Below are positions 17,199-25,433 of a stretch of DNA of 64,000 bases, piece after piece. Positions within the stretch are counted from its first letter, which is position 1. Every line of letters starts with the position of its first letter. The stretch comes from Agromyces albus (GTDB taxonomy: Bacteria > Actinomycetota > Actinomycetes > Actinomycetales > Microbacteriaceae): positions 1 through 64,000 of the forward strand of contig NZ_JAUSWX010000001.1 of NCBI RefSeq assembly GCF_030815405.1, in the 5' to 3' direction. The notes under the pieces are model-generated. The model searched no databases. It worked only from the letters and a program-made list of their open reading frames with translations, and was not told where the DNA came from. The position numbers and the translations under genes are program-made.

Positions 17199-19334
17199 TC
17201 AGGGGGAGCTGAGTTCGAGCAGCACGAGCTGGGCCGGGAAGAGCACGGGCGCCTGCAGCCCCGCGGTCCCGAGCTGGCGGCCGGTGAGCGTGATCGGCTG
17301 CCCGGCCCACGCGAGCGGCGACTGGCCGGGTCCGGCGTCGACACTTCCGGCGACGATGCGCAGCGTGTAGCGGCGATCGGGGTCGAGCCCGGGGAGCGTG
17401 AAGCGGCCCGGCGGGTAGGTCACGCTCGTCGACACCTGGGTGAAGGTGAAGAGAGCGGATGTCCCGTCAGCAGCCACGACACCGCGCACGTCGCACGTGG
17501 CATCCGCGGTGTCGCCGTGCACGAGTGCGCCCGAGTGGATGAGCGCGCGGTGCCGCTTGTGCAGCTCCACCCAGCGGGAGATCGCCGCGAGGCCCTCGTC
17601 GTCGAGCCCGGTGAGATCCCACTCGATGCCGAGGTGGCCGAAGAATGCGATGCCGGCGCTGAAGTCGAGCGAGACCGAGCGCTGGGTCGAGTGCACGTCG
17701 GGGCTCGTGAGGTGCGCGCCCATGATCTCGGCCGGCACGAGGAGGCTCGTGTAGCGCTGGATCTGCAGGCGCTCGATCGGGTCGAGGGTATCGCTCGTCC
17801 AGACCCGGTCGGTGTGGTCGAGGATGCCGAGGTCGACGCGCGCGCCGCCCGAGGCGCACGACTCCACCTCGAGCCCGGGGTGGCGCTGCTTGAGCGCCGC
17901 GAGCAGCCGGTAGAGCGCCGTGACGTTGTCGTGAACGCGGGCACGGCCCGTGTCGGCGGCGCCGGCCTCGAGCAGGTCGCGGTTGTGATCCCACTTCAGG
18001 TAGGCGATGTCGTATTCACTCAGGAGCGCGTCGAGCCGCTCGAGCAGGTGGGACCACGCGTCGGGGTGCGCGAGGTCGAGCCCGTACTGCTGCCGGGCGG
18101 GGATCGGCAGCTCGTCGCGGCCGCGCAGGATCCAGTCGGGGTGCGCGCGCGCGAGCTCGCTGTCGAGGTTGATCATCTCGGGCTCGACCCACAGGCCGAA
18201 CTCCATGCCGAGTCCCTGCACCTTCTCGATGAGCGGACCGAGCCCGGCGGGCCAGACCGTCTCGTCGACGAACCAGTCGCCGAGGCCGGCGGTGTCGTCG
18301 CGTCGGCCGCGGAACCAGCCGTCATCGAGCACGAAGCGTTCGACCCCGACGGATGCCGCGAGCGCGGCGAGCTCGCCGAGCTTGTCGAGGTCGTGGTCGA
18401 AGTACACGGCCTCCCACGTGTTGAGGGTCACCGGGCGGGCGCGACGCGGATGCCGCGGGCGGGCACGCAACTCGTCGTGGAATCGCTTCGACAGCGCGTT
18501 GAGCCCGTCGCCCCACGAGCCGATCGCCCAAGGCGTCGTGTAGCTCTCGCCCTCGGCGAGCACGATCTCGCCGGGGCCGAGGAGCTCGCCGGCGCTGAAG
18601 AAGGACTCGGCGGTCGGCGTGCGCTCGGCGAGCAAGCGGTGGTTGCCGCTCCACGCGGTGTGCACCGCGTAGACGAGCCCGCGCTCGAATCCGAAGCCGG
18701 CGCGCCCGGCGGCGAGCAAGAGGCTCGCGTCGGAGCCCGGCCGGCCGCGCCGGCTCTCGCGCACGTGGCCGCCGATCGTGAAGGCGTGCCGCTGCGGCGA
18801 CCGCTCGCGAAGGTGCCGGCCCGTCGTGTCGAAGAGCTCGTCGAGGTCGTGCGGCAGCGGGAACGTCGGTGCGAGCGCGAGGAGTGAATAGGGCGCGGGT
18901 GAGCGGTTCGTGAGGGAGATCCGCTGGCGGAGGAGTCCGGCGGGGGTGACCTCGAGCGTGATCGTCGCCTCGAGGCCGGCTGCGGCATCCGTCGCGGTGA
19001 TCTCGGCGGTTCCGGATGCCTCGTCGACCTCGATCGCGGTCGTCTCGAGCTTGGTCGAGAATGAGCGGCCGTCGCGATGGCCGCTGAGCCCCGGGGTCGC
19101 GAGCCAGCCCGAGGACTCCTGCGGGATGAGCGTGAGCGGGGCCGGCTGGTCGAGCCCTCCCGAGACGCGTTGCGGCAGCGCAGCCACGCCGAGCGCCGCG
19201 AGTTCGGACTCGGCGAGATCGCCCTGGTCTTCACCCCAGTAGACGATCGCGGGGAGCGGGGAGTGCCGGTCGTCGATGATGACGCTCGTGCCTCCGTTGC
19301 GCAGGTGGAAGAGCCCGGGGGTGCTGCCTTGCAT
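17199..19334 (-). CDS. GH36 alpha-galactosidase
   Basis: 711 aa, normal length for bacterial GH36. It hydrolyses terminal alpha-1,6-galactose, and no signal peptide is seen, so it is cytoplasmic. The (beta/alpha)8 domain has the nucleophile D449 in KWDHNRD and the acid/base D515 in WTSDTLDP. CASGGARVDLGIL lies between them. The N-terminal beta-supersandwich and C-terminal domains are complete. It is the most upstream gene of the leftward cluster feeding into the ABC importer and GH13 genes, and divergent from a ROK regulator. Confidence 0.92.
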   Translation of the reverse strand: MQGSTPGLFHLRNGGTSVIIDDRHSPLPAIVYWGEDQGDLAESELAALGVAALPQRVSGGLDQPAPLTLIPQESSGWLATPGLSGHRDGRSFSTKLETTAIEVDEASGTAEITATDAAAGLEATITLEVTPAGLLRQRISLTNRSPAPYSLLALAPTFPLPHDLDELFDTTGRHLRERSPQRHAFTIGGHVRESRRGRPGSDASLLLAAGRAGFGFERGLVYAVHTAWSGNHRLLAERTPTAESFFSAGELLGPGEIVLAEGESYTTPWAIGSWGDGLNALSKRFHDELRARPRHPRRARPVTLNTWEAVYFDHDLDKLGELAALAASVGVERFVLDDGWFRGRRDDTAGLGDWFVDETVWPAGLGPLIEKVQGLGMEFGLWVEPEMINLDSELARAHPDWILRGRDELPIPARQQYGLDLAHPDAWSHLLERLDALLSEYDIAYLKWDHNRDLLEAGAADTGRARVHDNVTALYRLLAALKQRHPGLEVESCASGGARVDLGILDHTDRVWTSDTLDPIERLQIQRYTSLLVPAEIMGAHLTSPDVHSTQRSVSLDFSAGIAFFGHLGIEWDLTGLDDEGLAAISRWVELHKRHRALIHSGALVHGDTADATCDVRGVVAADGTSALFTFTQVSTSVTYPPGRFTLPGLDPDRRYTLRIVAGSVDAGPGQSPLAWAGQPITLTGRQLGTAGLQAPVLFPAQLVLLELSSP

Positions 19335-19340
19335 GAGTTC

Positions 19341-19437
19341 TTTCTACGGCAGAAATAACTGGGCTGTCAAGACAGTGTTCCCAGGCGTCCGCCGGGTGCG
19401 GACCGCCGTTCTGTCGCTCGCTTCATGTCACAATGAA
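19341..19437. promoter_or_regulatory. Candidate operators between GH36 and ROK genes
   Basis: Two short inverted repeats lie in the divergent intergenic region: TTTCT-N5-AGAAA at 19341-19355, directly before the GH36 start, and TTCAT-N6-ATGAA at 19422-19437, before the ROK gene. Both have TTC/GAA-type half-sites. They are candidates for binding by the ROK or the nearby LacI regulator. Confidence 0.35.
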
Positions 19438-19476
19438 ACGAAATAGGCCAACGATGACCCGCCGAAAGAGAACCCG

Positions 19477-20643
19477 ATGACGGATGCCACGACTACCGAG
19501 GCGAGCCGTTCCGCGCGCGAGCTCGCGCGTGAGGTGCTCATCCACGGCCCCATCTCGCGCTCCGAACTCGGACGACGACTCGGCCTCTCGCCCGCAAGCC
19601 TCACGCGGCTCAGCAAGCCGTTCCTCGACCTCGGGCTCTTCGTCGAGGGCGTCGAGGAGCAGAAGGGTGCGATCGGGCGCCCGGCGAAGCCGCTCGACGT
19701 GCGCGTCGACGCGCGACGGTTCATCGGCATCAAGGTCACGGGCGACGACGTCCTCGGCGTCGCCACCGACCTCAGGGCCACCGCGCAGGCGCGGGCCGCG
19801 CGCGCTCTCGGAGGGCACGACGTGGCCGCCGTCGTCGCGGCGATCGCCACAGTCGTGCGCGAGGTCGCCGCGGCATCCGGAGCCGGCGACCTGACCGATG
19901 TCGCGGGCGTCGGCCTGAGCATCGGCGGCAACGTGGCCGGGCGGCGCATCGTGAAGCGGGCGCCGTTCCTCGAGTGGCGCGACGTGCCGCTCGCCGACCT
20001 CCTCGAACGCGAGCTCGGCGGACTGCCGGTCACCGTCGAGAACGACGTCACGGCGCTCACCACCGCCGAGCAGTGGTTCGGCGCCGGCCGGGGCGTACCG
20101 AACTTCGCCGTCGTCACGATCGGTGCGGGCGTTGGCTATGGCCTCGTCATGTACGACCGCGTCGTCGTCACGCCCGACTCAGGGCTCGGTCTCGCCGGCC
20201 ACCTGCCACTCGACGCCAGCGGCCCGCTCTGCATCGAGGGGCACCGCGGATGCTCCACCGCGATGCTCTCCATTCCGGGCATCTGCGCGCAGCTCGGCAT
20301 CGCCCTCGGCCGTGAGGTCACGTACGACGAGGTGCTCGAGCTCGCGGAGGCGGGGCATCCGCTCGCCGTCTCGATCACGACGGCCGCCGCGCGGGCGCTC
20401 GGTCGCATGCTCGCGTACATCGCGAACCTCGCGATGGTCGACACGGTCGTGCTCTCGGGCGAGGGCATCGGCTTGTGGCGGGTGGCCGAGGGTGCTGCTC
20501 GCGAGGCGCTCGCCGCCGACCGTGACGCCGAGGCCTCACCGCTGCAGCTGCACGTCGACGACGCCGGGTTCGTGTCGTGGGCGCGCGGCGCCGCGGCGAT
20601 CGCGATCGAAGACGCATTCGCGCGCTTGCGACTGAGCGCCTGA
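19477..20643 (+). CDS. ROK family transcriptional regulator
   Basis: 388 aa: an N-terminal winged helix-turn-helix (about 10-60, GPISRSELGRRLGLSPASLTR) and a C-terminal ROK sugar-kinase-like domain. The canonical ROK zinc motif CxCGxxGC is altered to CIEGHRGC, with the second Cys replaced by Glu, so zinc binding may be lost or changed. It diverges from the alpha-galactosidase operon and probably regulates it in response to a sugar. Its stop is 3 nt from the stop of the convergent LacI gene. Confidence 0.86.
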   Translation: MTDATTTEASRSARELAREVLIHGPISRSELGRRLGLSPASLTRLSKPFLDLGLFVEGVEEQKGAIGRPAKPLDVRVDARRFIGIKVTGDDVLGVATDLRATAQARAARALGGHDVAAVVAAIATVVREVAAASGAGDLTDVAGVGLSIGGNVAGRRIVKRAPFLEWRDVPLADLLERELGGLPVTVENDVTALTTAEQWFGAGRGVPNFAVVTIGAGVGYGLVMYDRVVVTPDSGLGLAGHLPLDASGPLCIEGHRGCSTAMLSIPGICAQLGIALGREVTYDEVLELAEAGHPLAVSITTAAARALGRMLAYIANLAMVDTVVLSGEGIGLWRVAEGAAREALAADRDAEASPLQLHVDDAGFVSWARGAAAIAIEDAFARLRLSA

Positions 20644-20646
20644 CCG

Positions 20647-21663
20647 CTACGGCGTGGGCCGCGCGGTGCTCGAGCGCACGCGCAACTCGTAGGGCAGGGG
20701 AGTCGCGGCGGGCGCAGGGGCATCCGCTTCGGGCTCGAGCTGCTCCATGAGGATCTCGACGGCCTTCTCGCCCTGCAGGCGCGGGAACTGGGCGACGGTC
20801 GAGAGGCCGAAGAAGTCGGAGAGGTCGTGGTCGTCGATGCCGATGATCGAGACGTCGCGCGGCACCACGAGGCCGAGGTCGCGGGCCGCGAGGATCGAGC
20901 CGATGGCCATCTCGTCGGATGCCGCGAAGATCGCCGTCGGCCGGTCGCGCGGCACCCCGAGCAGTTGCTTGGCCGCGTGGTAGCCGCCGCGGATCGTGAA
21001 GTCGGCGGGGGCGAACAGTCGCTGGTCGACCTCGATGCCGGCGTCGCGCAGCGCCGCCTCGTATCCGATGCGCCGGTTCGTGGGCAGGTGGAAGTCGAGG
21101 TCGAACTCGAGGTCGCCGCCGATGTGTGCGATGCGCGAGTGGTCGAGGCCGATGAGGTGCTCGGTCGCGAGGCGGGCCACGGCCACGTCGTCGATGGTGA
21201 GCGTGCGCACGCCGGGGATCGGCCCGCCGACGCCGACGAGCGGCTTGCCCAGGTCGTGCAGGCGGGTGACCTCGCGCTCGGTGAGCTCGAGGGAGACGGC
21301 GATGACCGCGTCGACGCGCTGCCGCATGAGGAAGTGCTCGAACACGCTCGCGCGCTCGCGGCCGTCGCCCGAGAGGTTGTAGAGGGTGAGGTCGTAGCCG
21401 CTCCGAAGGAGCGACTGCTGCGCGCCCTCGAGCACGGATGAGAAGAACCAGCGATTGAGGAAGGGGATCACGACGCCGATGTTGCGCGTGCGACCCGACG
21501 CGAGGCTCGACGCATTCGACGACACCACGTAGCCGAGCCGGGCGGCGGCCTCCTCGACCTTCGCCTTCGCCGCGGGCGACACGTGTCCGCGGCCGCTGAG
21601 TGCACGCGAGACCGTCGCGGTCGACACGCCCGCGAGCTTCGCCACCTCTTCGATGCCGGCCAT
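20647..21663 (-). CDS. LacI family transcriptional regulator
   Basis: 338 aa. The N-terminal LacI helix-turn-helix (EEVAKLAGVSTATVSRALSG, residues 5-24) is followed by a hinge and a periplasmic-binding-like sensor domain. The frame is open to 21738, but the ATG at 21663, preceded by GAGGAG, gives the canonical start. A TAGGAT -10 element lies at 21716-21721. It probably controls the adjacent alpha-galactoside operon and/or the maltose locus at 30.5 kb, which has two perfect LacI-type operators (inference). Confidence 0.9.
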   Translation of the reverse strand: MAGIEEVAKLAGVSTATVSRALSGRGHVSPAAKAKVEEAAARLGYVVSSNASSLASGRTRNIGVVIPFLNRWFFSSVLEGAQQSLLRSGYDLTLYNLSGDGRERASVFEHFLMRQRVDAVIAVSLELTEREVTRLHDLGKPLVGVGGPIPGVRTLTIDDVAVARLATEHLIGLDHSRIAHIGGDLEFDLDFHLPTNRRIGYEAALRDAGIEVDQRLFAPADFTIRGGYHAAKQLLGVPRDRPTAIFAASDEMAIGSILAARDLGLVVPRDVSIIGIDDHDLSDFFGLSTVAQFPRLQGEKAVEILMEQLEPEADAPAPAATPLPYELRVRSSTARPTP

Positions 21664-21715
21664 GTGCTCCTCGCCCTCGGTTTCCCGCGCGATTGCGCGT
21701 TCGGGCCCCGCTCGA

Positions 21716-21721
21716 ATCCTA
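21716..21721 (-). promoter_or_regulatory. -10 element of the LacI regulator gene
   Basis: On the minus strand TAGGAT is a good actinobacterial -10 hexamer about 53 nt upstream of the ATG, giving a leader of about 45 nt with a GAGGAG ribosome site. No convincing -35 was identified. Confidence 0.4.
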
Positions 21722-21804
21722 GCGGCGGGGCGTCGCACTACTGGCCGATCTGGCCGCGGTGCTGGTCGGCGTCATGCGGCGACGCCGAAGCTGACAACTT
21801 CGGC

Positions 21805-21833
21805 ACGATTGCCGCGCCACGCGGAGCAATCGT
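21805..21833. promoter_or_regulatory. Large dyad in the LacI/small-protein divergent region
   Basis: ACGATTGC at 21805-21812 and GCAATCGT at 21826-21833 are perfect inverted repeats, and the interior continues with CGCG/CGCG arms. Because the flanking genes diverge it is not a terminator for either. It ends at the first base of the -35 element of the downstream gene, so an operator role is likely. Confidence 0.45.
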
Positions 21834-21862
21834 TGCCCAGCCGCGAATTCGTGCTGTAGAAA
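21833..21862 (+). promoter_or_regulatory. Promoter of the small protein/PH-domain operon
   Basis: TTGCCC at 21833-21838 and TAGAAA at 21857-21862 with an 18-bp spacer form a plausible housekeeping promoter about 65 nt ahead of the ATG at 21928. Confidence 0.4.
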
Positions 21863-21927
21863 GGCATGCGTCAGGGCTTGCACCGGGGGCGGCTTGCCCG
21901 CCGTTGCCGTCGAAGGGAAGCATCGTG

Positions 21928-22092
21928 ATGAAGTGGGTCAAGGGCATCGGCATCGCGCTCGTCGTGGTCTTCGCCCTGTTCTACATGATCTCCCGACCTG
22001 AGGATGCCGCGAACGCCGTGCAAGGCGCCGTCGGCGCGGTCGTGACGGCGACCGACGCGATGGGCCGGTTCTTCTCCTCGCTCGCGACATGA
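21928..22092 (+). CDS. Small single-pass membrane protein, function unknown
   Basis: 54 aa: a short basic N terminus (MKWVKG), a hydrophobic helix (about 7-20) and an Ala/Val-rich amphipathic tail. GAAGGGAAG precedes the start. The last four bases ATGA overlap the start of the PH-domain gene, so the two are translationally coupled and probably functionally linked. I do not recognise the family. Confidence 0.7.
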   Translation: MKWVKGIGIALVVVFALFYMISRPEDAANAVQGAVGAVVTATDAMGRFFSSLAT

Positions 22093-22676
22093 GCGTCTCG
22101 AGGTTGTTCGAATTCGACCCCCGGGTCGAGCGGCACCTCATCGCAGACGAGGGCGAAGTCATCATCGACGAGGTGCGCAAGCACTGGGCGGCGATCGTCG
22201 GTCCCATGCTCGAGCTCGCCGCCGCAGTCCCGTTCCTGCTGATCATCTTCTGGGTGCCCGCCGCGGCATGGTGGGTTCCGTTCGTCATCGCCATGTGTCT
22301 GGCCCTGCACGCGACGTGGCGGATCCTCCAGGCTCGAATGGACCGTTTCGTGATCACCAACATGCGGGTGTTCCGCGTGCACGGCATCCTGTCGCAACAC
22401 ATCGCCACCATGCCGATCGCTCGAATCCTCGACATCTCGGTGCGAAAGCCGATGATCGGCCGCGTCTTCGGCTACGGCCACTTCGTGTTCGAGTCCGCGG
22501 CCCAAGACCAGGGGCTTCGCGAGATCCGGTACGTCGGCTCGCCCGACGAGCGCGGCAGCTCCATCCAGCGGGTCATCCAGCGCTCGGGCCTCCGCGGGGC
22601 GGTTCGCCAGTCGAAGGCCGAACATGCCTGGCCACCCGACGGCACCTGGCGCCGTGCATCCGCTCGCTGGCGCTGA
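22089..22676 (+). CDS. PH domain-containing membrane protein (bacterial PH, DUF304-like)
   Basis: 195 aa. Two membrane helices (about 40-75) are followed by a bacterial pleckstrin-homology-like domain (about 80-165), with RFVITNMRVFRVHGIL and MPIARILDISVRKP segments typical of the family. The role of these proteins is poorly known; envelope stress or membrane binding has been suggested for relatives. It is coupled to the small membrane protein upstream. Confidence 0.8.
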   Translation: MSVSRLFEFDPRVERHLIADEGEVIIDEVRKHWAAIVGPMLELAAAVPFLLIIFWVPAAAWWVPFVIAMCLALHATWRILQARMDRFVITNMRVFRVHGILSQHIATMPIARILDISVRKPMIGRVFGYGHFVFESAAQDQGLREIRYVGSPDERGSSIQRVIQRSGLRGAVRQSKAEHAWPPDGTWRRASARWR

Positions 22677-22748
22677 TTTCTCGACACGCCTCTCGACGGG
22701 TATCCTTGACAGGCCCCCGGTTGTGTGCAGAACGTGGTCGGGTGCGAC

Positions 22749-22830
22749 GGCGAGTTACCCAAGCGGCCAAAGGGATCTGACTGTAAATCAGACTGCTCAG
22801 CATTCGGGGGTTCGAATCCCTCACTCGCCA
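22749..22830 (+). tRNA. tRNA-Tyr (anticodon GTA)
   Basis: An 82-nt class II tRNA with a long variable arm. The acceptor GGCGAGT pairs with ACTCGCC (22823-22829), the discriminator is A, the anticodon loop is CTGTAAA between TCTGA/TCAGA stems, and the T arm contains GTTCGAATC. The CCA end is not encoded. A TTGACA at 22706-22711 may be its -35 element. A terminator follows at once. Confidence 0.95.
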
Positions 22831-22837
22831 CGTGAAC

Positions 22838-22868
22838 AGCCCCGGTCGCGACCGGGGCTTTCGTGTTT
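22838..22868 (+). terminator. Rho-independent terminator after tRNA-Tyr
   Basis: AGCCCCGGT (22838-22846) pairs perfectly with ACCGGGGCT (22851-22859) around a CGCG loop, followed by TTCGTGTTT. It lies 8 nt past the tRNA, so it ends the tRNA transcript. Confidence 0.8.
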
Positions 22869-22932
22869 CCGGCGCTTTCGGCCGCGCCGTTGGAGCCTGC
22901 CGATCAGGCAGTCGGGCCGTCGTCGGCGGCCG

Positions 22933-23637
22933 TCACGCGGCGGGCCGCGTCGGGTGCGGCACCGCACGATAGGTGTGAATGGATGCCGCGGCGAGCCAGG
23001 CCCATCCGACGAGCACGGTGAGCCACAGCGATGCGACGCCGGCAGGCCCTGCCGACAGCGCCGCGCCGCCGAAGAACCCGAGGATGATCACGGCGCCGGC
23101 CACGCGGCATCCGATCGCCCACCCTCGTTCGCTCAGGCGAGCGCTGCGGCTGCCGTACGCGATCGCCGCGATGGCGAGCGTGACGAATCCCAAGGCGCCG
23201 AACGCGAAGTGCAGCAGCCCCGAGACGCCGAGCGTGGTCGCCATCTCCGAGCCGACCGGGAAGCCGGCCATCGGGTCGGGCGGGAAGATGCCGCTGCCCA
23301 CAAGGCACACGCCGTAGAAGGCTACGAGCCATCCGGTGACGCGGGCCCGGTCGGGCGCCCGCAGGAATCCGATGGCGGCGGCGATCACCATGAGCCCCGA
23401 GAGGATCAGGTTCGTCATCTGGATCCAGCCCGCGTCGCCGAGCATGAGCAGGCTGAGCGGATGCTGCGCCAGGTCGAAGCCTGGAGTGAAGGGCACCTGC
23501 ACGAGGCTCACGATGAGGTAGAACGGGCCGACGACGACACCCCAGCCGAGGAGTGAGCGCGTGACGGCTGCTGCGCCGTCGAAGCCCGCCGGGCGATTGG
23601 CGCGGGTGGCGCGAGCTGCGCCGGGTGTTGTGGACAT
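22933..23637 (-). CDS. DUF998 domain-containing membrane protein
   Basis: 234 aa with six predicted membrane helices. GVVVGPFYLIVSLVQ, HPLSLLMLGDAGWIQ and GSGIFPPDPMAGFP match the DUF998 family, whose function is unknown. It diverges from a TetR regulator gene; the 94-nt gap holds clear palindromes, so TetR control of this gene is likely. Confidence 0.85.
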   Translation of the reverse strand: MSTTPGAARATRANRPAGFDGAAAVTRSLLGWGVVVGPFYLIVSLVQVPFTPGFDLAQHPLSLLMLGDAGWIQMTNLILSGLMVIAAAIGFLRAPDRARVTGWLVAFYGVCLVGSGIFPPDPMAGFPVGSEMATTLGVSGLLHFAFGALGFVTLAIAAIAYGSRSARLSERGWAIGCRVAGAVIILGFFGGAALSAGPAGVASLWLTVLVGWAWLAAASIHTYRAVPHPTRPAA

Positions 23638-23666
23638 GGCCGACCTCCGATCGTGAACTACACTGA

Positions 23667-23706
23667 TGCGTGCAGTATTGCACGCACGAGTGCATTAGTA
23701 CACTGG
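23667..23706. promoter_or_regulatory. Palindromic operators between DUF998 and TetR genes
   Basis: A 20-bp palindrome at 23667-23686 has 8-bp perfect arms (TGCGTGCA and TGCACGCA) around GTAT. Immediately after, AGTGCATTAGTACACT (about 23689-23704) is a second, imperfect palindrome. This is a typical setting for a TetR autoregulator controlling itself and a divergent membrane protein. Confidence 0.6.
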
Positions 23707-23731
23707 TGAGTAAAAGAAATCGAGGAACGCA

Positions 23732-24379
23732 ATGCAGGTGCCGGTCTCCACCGACCCGCGTGTCGAGCGATCGCGCGCCGTGATCCTCGAGGCGGCCGCG
23801 GCGCACTTCCTCCGGCACGGGTTCATCGCCGCGAATGTCGACGAGATCGCCGCCGAGGCGAGGGTCTCCAAGCGCACCGTCTACAACATCTTCGGCGGCA
23901 AGGAGCAGCTCTTCCGAGAGATCCTCGGCAACGCGATCGACACGGCCGAGCGCTTCTCGACCGACATCGCCGGGGAGCTCGCCGAGGCGGCCGATCCCGA
24001 GAGCGCGCTTCGCGAGACCGGCATGCGGCTCGCCCGCATCGTGTTCGGCGGTCGTGTCGTGGCCCTTCGGCGGCTGCTCATCGGCGAGACCGCGCGATTC
24101 CCGGAGCTCGCGGCGGACTACTACGACCGCGCCCCGGGGCGGGTCATGCGCACCATCGCCGAGGCGCTCGAGCGATTCCGTGAGCGCGGTGTGCTCGACT
24201 TCGACGACGCCGCCGAGGCAGCCGAGCACTTCGCATTCCTCGTCATGGGAGCACCGCTCGATCGGGCCATGTTCATCCTCGACGGGCAGCCCGACCCGCC
24301 GGCGATCGAGCGCCGAGCCGAGCGCGGCGTTGCCGTGTTCCTCCGCGCGTATGTCGGTGGGAGACGCGCGCGCGCGTGA
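23732..24379 (+). CDS. TetR/AcrR family transcriptional regulator
   Basis: 215 aa. The N-terminal TetR helix-turn-helix (about 14-60, with VDEIAAEARVSKRTVYNIFG) is followed by an all-helical ligand domain with an AefR-like arrangement. It diverges from the DUF998 gene and probably binds the palindromes at 23667-23706. The stop overlaps the frame of the following IMPase-like gene, whose own start is 30 nt further on. Confidence 0.9.
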   Translation: MQVPVSTDPRVERSRAVILEAAAAHFLRHGFIAANVDEIAAEARVSKRTVYNIFGGKEQLFREILGNAIDTAERFSTDIAGELAEAADPESALRETGMRLARIVFGGRVVALRRLLIGETARFPELAADYYDRAPGRVMRTIAEALERFRERGVLDFDDAAEAAEHFAFLVMGAPLDRAMFILDGQPDPPAIERRAERGVAVFLRAYVGGRRARA

Positions 24380-24408
24380 GGGTTGTGCGTGCCGCGTACC
24401 GTGAGGGG

Positions 24409-25242
24409 ATGACCCAGCACGAGACATCCGACGCATCCGCTCCCGCTGCCCTGCTCGAGCTCGCTCGCAGCATCGCGTTGCGGGCGGCCGAGTTCGCGCT
24501 CGACGCGCGAACCGCCGGCGTGAGTGTGGCGGCCACGAAGTCGACGCCGACCGACATCGTCACGGCGGTCGACCGCGACACCGAGGCCCTGATCCGCTCG
24601 CTCGTGCTCGAAGCCCGGCCCGACGACGGCATCCTCGGCGAGGAGGGCGTGACCCACGTCGGCACGAGCGGCCTGAACTGGGTGGTCGATCCGATCGACG
24701 GCACGGTCAACTTCCTCTACGACATCCCCGCGTGGTCGGTGAGCATCGCGGTCGTCGACGGGCCGGCCGATCCCGGCGCCTGGAGCGCGCTCGCCGGGGT
24801 CGTGGTGAACCCCGTCTCGGGCGAGGTCTTCGAGGCGAGCGCCGGCGGGGGAGCGCGACTCGACGGACGAACCCTTCAGGTGAACACGGATGTCTCGCTC
24901 GGCCAGTCCCTCGTCGGCACCGGGTTCTCCTACGCCGCCGAGCGCCGGCGCGCCCAAGCCGAGGTGATGCTCGAGCTGCTCCCGCGAGTGCGCGACATCC
25001 GCCGCTTCGGATCAGCGGCCCTCGACCTCTGCGGGGTTGCCGCCAGCCGGCTCGACGCCTTCTACGAGAGCGGCCTGAACCCGTGGGATCACGCGGCCGG
25101 CGCCCTCGTCGCGCGCGAAGCCGGCGCTCGCATCGGCGGCCCGCGGGGCAGTGCCGAGAGCATCGAACTCCTCATCGCAGCGCCGCCCGGGCTCTACGCC
25201 GAGCTCGCGTCCGCGCTCATCGACGCGGGTCTCGACGCGTGA
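24409..25242 (+). CDS. Inositol monophosphatase family protein
   Basis: 277 aa, Mg-dependent phosphatase fold. Motifs: GEEG (77-80), DPIDGT (94-99) and WDHAAG near 222, which together bind metals and phosphate. Candidates are inositol-1-phosphate or histidinol-phosphate phosphatase; sequence alone does not decide. The ATG at 24409 follows GAGGGG and a TACCGT -10-like word. An earlier in-frame start at 24376 would overlap tetR but adds a sequence without family similarity. Confidence 0.88.
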   Translation: MTQHETSDASAPAALLELARSIALRAAEFALDARTAGVSVAATKSTPTDIVTAVDRDTEALIRSLVLEARPDDGILGEEGVTHVGTSGLNWVVDPIDGTVNFLYDIPAWSVSIAVVDGPADPGAWSALAGVVVNPVSGEVFEASAGGGARLDGRTLQVNTDVSLGQSLVGTGFSYAAERRRAQAEVMLELLPRVRDIRRFGSAALDLCGVAASRLDAFYESGLNPWDHAAGALVAREAGARIGGPRGSAESIELLIAAPPGLYAELASALIDAGLDA

Positions 25243-25319
25243 TTCAGCGGCGGATTCCCCGCCGTCATGCGGATGGCCCCGCTCTCAGTCCGCGCGGCTT
25301 CCGGAAATCTCCGTTCGCC

Positions 25320-25348
25320 TTGGCAAGGTGGTGGTCAGCAGGTAGTCT
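25320..25348 (+). promoter_or_regulatory. Promoter of the M23 peptidase gene
   Basis: TTGGCA at 25320-25325 and TAGTCT at 25343-25348 are separated by exactly 17 bp. The leader to the GTG at 25434 is about 80 nt. Confidence 0.5.
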
Positions 25349-25433
25349 TTACCAATCCGTTATCTCGACGTGATGTCGCGATGAACACCTCCGAGATCCC
25401 CCGCTCACCCCCAATGCCGAAGGTCCTTCACAC

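Noticed and set aside
19335..19476. LacI-type 14-mer operator before the alpha-galactosidase
   Set aside because: The TGNAANCGNTTNCA pattern found at 30.5 kb is not present here; only short TTC/GAA dyads are.
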